This document shows, piece after piece, positions 59,542 through 64,000 of a stretch of 64,000 bases of DNA (position 1 is the stretch's first letter; each line of letters opens with the position of its first letter). Below the pieces are notes generated by a model that made no database searches, had not been told where the DNA came from, and worked only from the letters and a program-made list of their open reading frames with translations. The stretch is from Segatella copri (GTDB taxonomy: Bacteria; Bacteroidota; Bacteroidia; Bacteroidales; Bacteroidaceae). The position numbers and the translations under genes are program-made. The DNA lies in the NCBI RefSeq assembly GCF_949820605.1, contig NZ_CATKVU010000006.1, positions 2,553,001 through 2,617,000 of the forward strand. Direction: 5' to 3'.

Positions 59542-61062
59542 TTATTTGTTACTTTCATTAGGCTGAATCTCAGAACCTGGTGCCTCAAGTTCATGCTGAG
59601 GAATTGGCCAGACAAAGAGAGGGTCATCCTTTTCAACCTTCAGACTGCTCTGCACGAAGTTGGCAGCAGGCTGGTCGGCAGCCTTACGCTCAAATCCCTT
59701 GTGCCAGCGCTTGAGGTCGTTCAGACGGAAGCCTTCCATATAGAGTTCCTTCACGCGCTCTGCCTCGATTATCTTCATGGCGTTGCTCTCGCTCATCGAG
59801 GTGTTTCCACCATAAGATGAGTAGCGGGCTGTACGCAAGGTAGAGATGTCCTTACCTGCCTTACCATAGTCCTTCTTCATGGCGTAAGCCTCAGCACGAA
59901 TCAGATACTGCTCTGACAGACGGAATACCATTGGCTGGTGAACATGCAGGATATTGTTGTTCCGGAATTCTGCATCGCCGAAATACTTGCTCAGCAAAGG
60001 CCACTGCAAACCGTGCTCATAACCTGTTACACGGGTTGTGAAGATGGCTGCTGCACGGAGGTCATTGCTGTCGAATGAGTTGATGACCCATGTCTCAGGC
60101 ACATAGTCTGGACGATAAGTTACGAAGTTGTAGTTATCGAAGATGGTACCCAGTGCACCGCCATAGCTGTTCACGGTAAAGCCTACCTTCCAGATTCCTT
60201 CTGTAGATTTACCTGCTGTCCATTGATACTGATAATAACTGGTGTTGCCTATCTTCTGTGTGCAGCTTGCCAGCACGTAATACTTACTATCGATTACCTT
60301 AGATGCATACTTGATGGCATCATCCCAGCGATGCATATATAAGGATACGCGCGCACGCAAGGCATGACAGGTATACTCGTTGAAGTAAATCTCGTCATAG
60401 AGAGTACCAGTGAAGTCTTTGTCTACCTTCAGATATTCAGCAGCCTTGTCAAGGTCTCTCAATATGAAATCGTATGATTCCTTCAGACTGGCTCTCTTCT
60501 GTGGCTCATTGCCGTAATAGTGCTCTGTGAGTACAACGCCGAGTTCCTTCTCTGCCTGCTCATCGCTATCGTAAGCCTTGCAGAAGCACTTGATCAGTTC
60601 TGAGTAAGCCAGGGCACGGGCAAAGTAAGCCTCGCCCTCATACTGCTCCAACTTATCAAGCTGCTTATCATCGTTGGTTGCAGCCTTTACCTTTTCAACA
60701 TTATCGAGCAGGAAATTGCATCGGTTGATCACATCATAAAGGTCGGCATATACCGCCTCGATGTCGGTGTTGGTAGCCTTGATATCTTTCCAACGGTAGA
60801 TATCGCCATAGGCATTAGAGTAGCCCTTCACGCAGTACACGAAGTCTGCCTGCAGATCTGGCAGGATTGTCAGATTTCCCGAATAGAGGGCGCTGCTCTT
60901 GAAACTGTCGTAGATACCGTACACCAGCTTGTCCATGTCGTCCACCGTGTTGATAGCCTGGTCCATGCGGATAGAATCCTCAGGATACTTATCAAGACAG
61001 GAAGACATCGAGAGGACTAGGATTCCCGACAGGATGTATGTCTTTATATTTTTGATATTCAT
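59542..61062 (-). CDS. SusD/RagB-family nutrient-binding lipoprotein
   Basis: 506 residues. Lipoprotein signal (LSGILVLSMSSCLDKYPEDS). SusD_RagB fold with TPR-like helices: MDQAINTVDDMDKLVYGIYD near 35, EGEAYFARALAYSELIKCFC near 140, VFRLSEQYLIRAEAYAMKKD near 380 and RVKELYMEGFRLNDLKRWHK near 440. Caps the SusC barrel outside the cell and hands over the ligand. Ends 15 bp before the DUF4843 gene. Confidence 0.93.
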   Translation of the reverse strand: MNIKNIKTYILSGILVLSMSSCLDKYPEDSIRMDQAINTVDDMDKLVYGIYDSFKSSALYSGNLTILPDLQADFVYCVKGYSNAYGDIYRWKDIKATNTDIEAVYADLYDVINRCNFLLDNVEKVKAATNDDKQLDKLEQYEGEAYFARALAYSELIKCFCKAYDSDEQAEKELGVVLTEHYYGNEPQKRASLKESYDFILRDLDKAAEYLKVDKDFTGTLYDEIYFNEYTCHALRARVSLYMHRWDDAIKYASKVIDSKYYVLASCTQKIGNTSYYQYQWTAGKSTEGIWKVGFTVNSYGGALGTIFDNYNFVTYRPDYVPETWVINSFDSNDLRAAAIFTTRVTGYEHGLQWPLLSKYFGDAEFRNNNILHVHQPMVFRLSEQYLIRAEAYAMKKDYGKAGKDISTLRTARYSSYGGNTSMSESNAMKIIEAERVKELYMEGFRLNDLKRWHKGFERKAADQPAANFVQSSLKVEKDDPLFVWPIPQHELEAPGSEIQPNESNK

Positions 61063-61080
61063 TTTTTTCTCCTTTCTTGG

Positions 61081-64000
61081 TTAGAATTGCAATTCAACAC
61101 CCAGAGTAAACTGGCGTGATGCCGGATACTGTGCCTGGTAAATATTGGATGAAACCTCAGGATCCAGACCGTTGAAACCGGTTACGGTGAAGAGATTCTG
61201 TGCCTGACCGTAGATTCTGATCATAGAGAAGAAGTTGGTCTTGCGCAACAGACTCTGTGGCAATGAATAGGACAGACTGAGATTCTTCAGACGGAGGAAC
61301 GATGCATTCTCCAAGAAGCGGTCGTCGAGCTGGGTTACCTCGCCCCAACGTGGGATGTCGGTAATATCGCCTGGCTGCTTCCAACGGTCGTACAACAGAC
61401 GGTTTGACTGGTTGTAAGCAGTACCGAAGGTTACACCGCTCTCCTCGAAGTAACGGTCGTTGTTGATCACGTAGCGTGTACCAATCCAGCTGAACTGGGC
61501 AGAAAGCTGCAAGCCCTTCCAACGGAAGCTTGTACCGAAACCGCCCATCCAAGGTGCATCATAGGTCTTGCCTGTCATCACCTTGTCGCTCTCGCGGAAC
61601 TCGTTGGTTACGTTGCCGTTCTTGTCATACCAGAGCTGCTCACCATTCGCTGGATTCACACCGGCATAACGGTTCAGGAAGAACTCGCTTACTGAGTGAC
61701 CTACCACATACTTCAAACCGGTGGTTGAGTTTACATACTCGGTTACACCGTTATAGAGTTCCTTCAATCGGTTCTGGTTGTAAGATACGTTGGCACTTAC
61801 ATTCCAGGTGAAGTCGCGTGTGCGGATTACATCGCCGTCAGCACTCAGCTCGATACCCTTGTTAGCCATCACACCTACGTTCTTCCAGCGATAGCCCTCG
61901 CCGGTAACGGTGTAAGACTCAGGAACGCGCATCAGCATATTGGAGGTACGCTTGTAGTAAGCCTCGAAGCTGAAGTTGATTCTGTCGAGGAAGCCCAAAC
62001 GGAGGGCGAAGTTGTTTGCCCATGTTGACTCCCAACCCAATTCCTCATTACCACTCTGTGATGGATAGAAACCGGCAGTACCATCGTAGTTGGCACCACC
62101 AGAAACCAGAGCCAGGTGATAATAGTTAGGAATCTCAGAGTTACCCGATGTACCGGTACTTACGGCAATCTGGGCTGTGCTGAGCCACTTCATATCCTTC
62201 AGCCAGTCGGTAGACTTCACGTTGTACATGAAACCGAGCGACCAGAATGTACCCCAGCGATGATCCTTACCGAAACGTGAAGAAGCATCGGTACGCAGAG
62301 AGAAATCGGCATAGTAGAGCTCCTTATAGTTATACTCGCCACGCATGAAGAATGACAGGTAAGAATAATCAGAAGATGAATCTGCCCAGCGGCTGGCACG
62401 TGTACCTGATGATACATTGGTCAGGAGATCGCTGGTCTGACCCTTGGAATATACCTGGAAACCATCTGAGTGGAAATTGACAGCCTCCTGACCCAGCATC
62501 ACGTTGAACGAATGGATATCGTTCAGAGTGAAACGGTAGTTAGCCGTAGTAGTCTCTGTCAGGTTGATGGCATCGCTGCTCTGGCGTGCCGCAGTACCCT
62601 GTCCGTGATTTGAAGAGAGACTTGGGAACGACTGGAGGAACGCTGTAGAATGGGTGAAATCGGCACCGAACTGAGTACGTATAGTCAGATTCTCTATCGG
62701 ATAGATTTCAGCATACATGGTAGAGAGCACCTTATATTTCTTGTTCTTGATAGGATTCAAGCCCATGTAAACGATAGGGTTCTCGCTGGTTCCAGCCCAG
62801 TTGCCTGCTGAAAGTGAAGCCAGACTGCCATCCTTTGCGTATGGATTCCAGTAAGGCAGCATGAATCGGCATGCTGAGATAGGAGTAACGGTAGTATAGC
62901 TGCCGTCGTCAGCCTGCTGAGCCTCCTCATAGGCAGCCATGGTGTTGGTACCTACCTTCAACCACTTGCCAGCCTTTACATCAGCATTGGTGCGGATGTT
63001 GTAACGGCGGAAGGTTGAATTCTGTGCGATACCGTCCTGATCGTAGAAACCACCAGAAACATAGTAGTTCAAGCGGTCGGTAGCACGGTTGATAGAGAGT
63101 TCGTAGCTCTGCAGCGGAGCGCGGTCGTTGAACACCTCGTCCAGCCAGTTTACGTTTACTCTTGAAAGGAGATTGTAATCCTTACCTGTATCCAGACCTA
63201 CTTCTTTCTCAAACTGGATACGCTCATCAGTATTCATCATTTTCCAGTTGGTCTGTGCCAACTCAGAGAAACCATACTGTGCACGGAGCGTAATCTTCGC
63301 CTTGTCCATTGCCAAGCCTCGCTTGGAAGTGATGACAACCACACCATTGGCAGCACGTGCACCATAGATAGAGGTAGAAGAGGCATCTTTCAATACAGAG
63401 ATACTTTCGATGTCGTTAGGACTCAAAGTATTGAAATCAGAACTTGAGATTGGCACGCCGTCGAGGATAAAGAGTGGCGACTTGCCGGAGTTGATAGAGT
63501 TGGTACCACGGATTTGGAAGGTAGCCGCCTTGCTAGGTTCACCCGAAGAAGAGATGACCTGCAAACCAGTACTCTGTCCCTGCAAAGCTTGGTCGAAGCT
63601 TGCCGCCGGCACATTTTCTATCTTTTCAGACTTTACGGCAGACACGGAACCCGCAATGGTTCCCTTCTTTCTCACGCCATACGCCACCACAACCACTTCA
63701 TCCATCATCTTGGAATCCGAAGCAAGGGTGATGTTGAGCGTATTTGTCTGCGCTTTCACAACGTGCTTCTGCGTAACGCAGCCCACATAAGAGTAGACAA
63801 GCGTAGCCTTCGAAGCACCCTTAATTTCGATGGTATAGTTACCGTCAATATCGGTCACTACGCCATTTGATGTTCCCTCTTGCATAATGGTCACACCTAT
63901 CATCGGTTCGTTGTCATCAGCAGACACGACTGTACCCTTGACGCTGAAACTCTGCGCCAAGACCGATTGGATAGACAACAATACAAGTGAGACAAGTAAA
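61081..64000 (-). CDS. SusC/RagA TonB-linked outer-membrane transporter (5' end outside window)
   Basis: About 973 residues are visible; the true start and part of the signal peptide lie beyond 64000, and the visible part begins within a hydrophobic SLVLLSIQSVLAQ segment. Carboxypeptidase-regulatory-like domain (VKGTVVSADDNEPMIGVTIM, DIDGNYTIEIKG) near 15-90, the TonB-box-like DEVVVVAYGVRKKGTIAGSV near 100, plug GKSPLFILDGVPISSSDFNT and SISVLKDASSTSIYGARAAN, and the SusC barrel to ENASFLRLKNLSLSYSLPQS and a terminal ...LGVELQF. Ligand probably peptide, given the S8 protease downstream. Confidence 0.93.
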   Translation of the reverse strand, partial: LLVSLVLLSIQSVLAQSFSVKGTVVSADDNEPMIGVTIMQEGTSNGVVTDIDGNYTIEIKGASKATLVYSYVGCVTQKHVVKAQTNTLNITLASDSKMMDEVVVVAYGVRKKGTIAGSVSAVKSEKIENVPAASFDQALQGQSTGLQVISSSGEPSKAATFQIRGTNSINSGKSPLFILDGVPISSSDFNTLSPNDIESISVLKDASSTSIYGARAANGVVVITSKRGLAMDKAKITLRAQYGFSELAQTNWKMMNTDERIQFEKEVGLDTGKDYNLLSRVNVNWLDEVFNDRAPLQSYELSINRATDRLNYYVSGGFYDQDGIAQNSTFRRYNIRTNADVKAGKWLKVGTNTMAAYEEAQQADDGSYTTVTPISACRFMLPYWNPYAKDGSLASLSAGNWAGTSENPIVYMGLNPIKNKKYKVLSTMYAEIYPIENLTIRTQFGADFTHSTAFLQSFPSLSSNHGQGTAARQSSDAINLTETTTANYRFTLNDIHSFNVMLGQEAVNFHSDGFQVYSKGQTSDLLTNVSSGTRASRWADSSSDYSYLSFFMRGEYNYKELYYADFSLRTDASSRFGKDHRWGTFWSLGFMYNVKSTDWLKDMKWLSTAQIAVSTGTSGNSEIPNYYHLALVSGGANYDGTAGFYPSQSGNEELGWESTWANNFALRLGFLDRINFSFEAYYKRTSNMLMRVPESYTVTGEGYRWKNVGVMANKGIELSADGDVIRTRDFTWNVSANVSYNQNRLKELYNGVTEYVNSTTGLKYVVGHSVSEFFLNRYAGVNPANGEQLWYDKNGNVTNEFRESDKVMTGKTYDAPWMGGFGTSFRWKGLQLSAQFSWIGTRYVINNDRYFEESGVTFGTAYNQSNRLLYDRWKQPGDITDIPRWGEVTQLDDRFLENASFLRLKNLSLSYSLPQSLLRKTNFFSMIRIYGQAQNLFTVTGFNGLDPEVSSNIYQAQYPASRQFTLGVELQF

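Overview
The window looks like chromosomal DNA of a Bacteroidales bacterium, most likely Prevotella/Segatella. Evidence: Bacteroidetes-type TAnnTTTG -7 boxes precede many genes (usually TATCTTTGCA or TACCTTTGCC). There is a SusC/SusD pair and TonB-linked outer-membrane proteins. There are lipoproteins with a Cys-Ser-Asp/Ser-rich start, an argF'-type (acetyl/succinyl)ornithine carbamoyltransferase, and families largely confined to Bacteroidetes (DUF6377, DUF3990/DUF3791, DUF4843-like, BACON-like). No rRNA or tRNA gene was recognised.

Layout. 1-5.0 kb: a divergent surface module, with a partial outer-membrane receptor on the minus strand facing LytTR regulator, TonB-like protein, TPR protein and a second receptor, around a candidate LytTR operator. 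5.1-9.4 kb: proC, an XRE-cupin regulator with an acyl-CoA synthetase, and proB. 9.4-23.1 kb: an accessory stretch between proB and proA with a GH36 alpha-galactosidase, a DUF6377 sensor, an AAA ATPase with a nuclease-like tail, an ATPase remnant, IS256-family and IS4-like insertions (each splitting a gene that can be rejoined exactly), a DUF3791/DUF3990 toxin-antitoxin-like cassette, small secreted proteins, a candidate structured RNA and a DUF1016 nuclease. 23.2-43 kb: mostly core genes: proA, argF', Rid protein, acyltransferase, ddl, rluD, PASTA protein, rpmH, efp, glycosyltransferase, radC, sufT-like, lpxH-like, kdgK-like, ackA-pta, cdaA, folP, three tiny membrane proteins and murF. 43-49 kb: a second AAA ATPase, ATPase and pdxT fragments, pdxT-pdxS, IS982 and a kinase-AraC fusion. 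48.9-64 kb: one long minus-strand operon running susC, susD, DUF4843-like, lipoproteins, two leucine-rich lipoproteins, a subtilisin, DUF1573 and a lipocalin-like lipoprotein; it looks like a protein or peptide capture locus.

The most unusual signal is a repeat system tied to ATPase genes. Imperfect arrays with a strict 22-bp period begin exactly at stop codons in four places (16981, 43252, 45024, 47824). Two of them continue into the same composite tail: an identical 30-bp perfect palindrome, further hairpins, then GTTGTACAAC-type repeats. Both composite elements lie downstream of an AAA ATPase and in the same orientation to it. Two genes of one ATPase family, one intact and one a remnant, also carry a dyad of identical geometry (9-bp arms, 17-nt centre) directly after the promoter, with compensatory changes. 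Together these suggest a recombining ATPase-plus-repeat module whose function I cannot assign.

A second repeat class, GAAGAGTGAAGAATTC-like direct and inverted repeats, sits in many intergenic gaps and forms a large nested palindrome at 26.8-27.1 kb.
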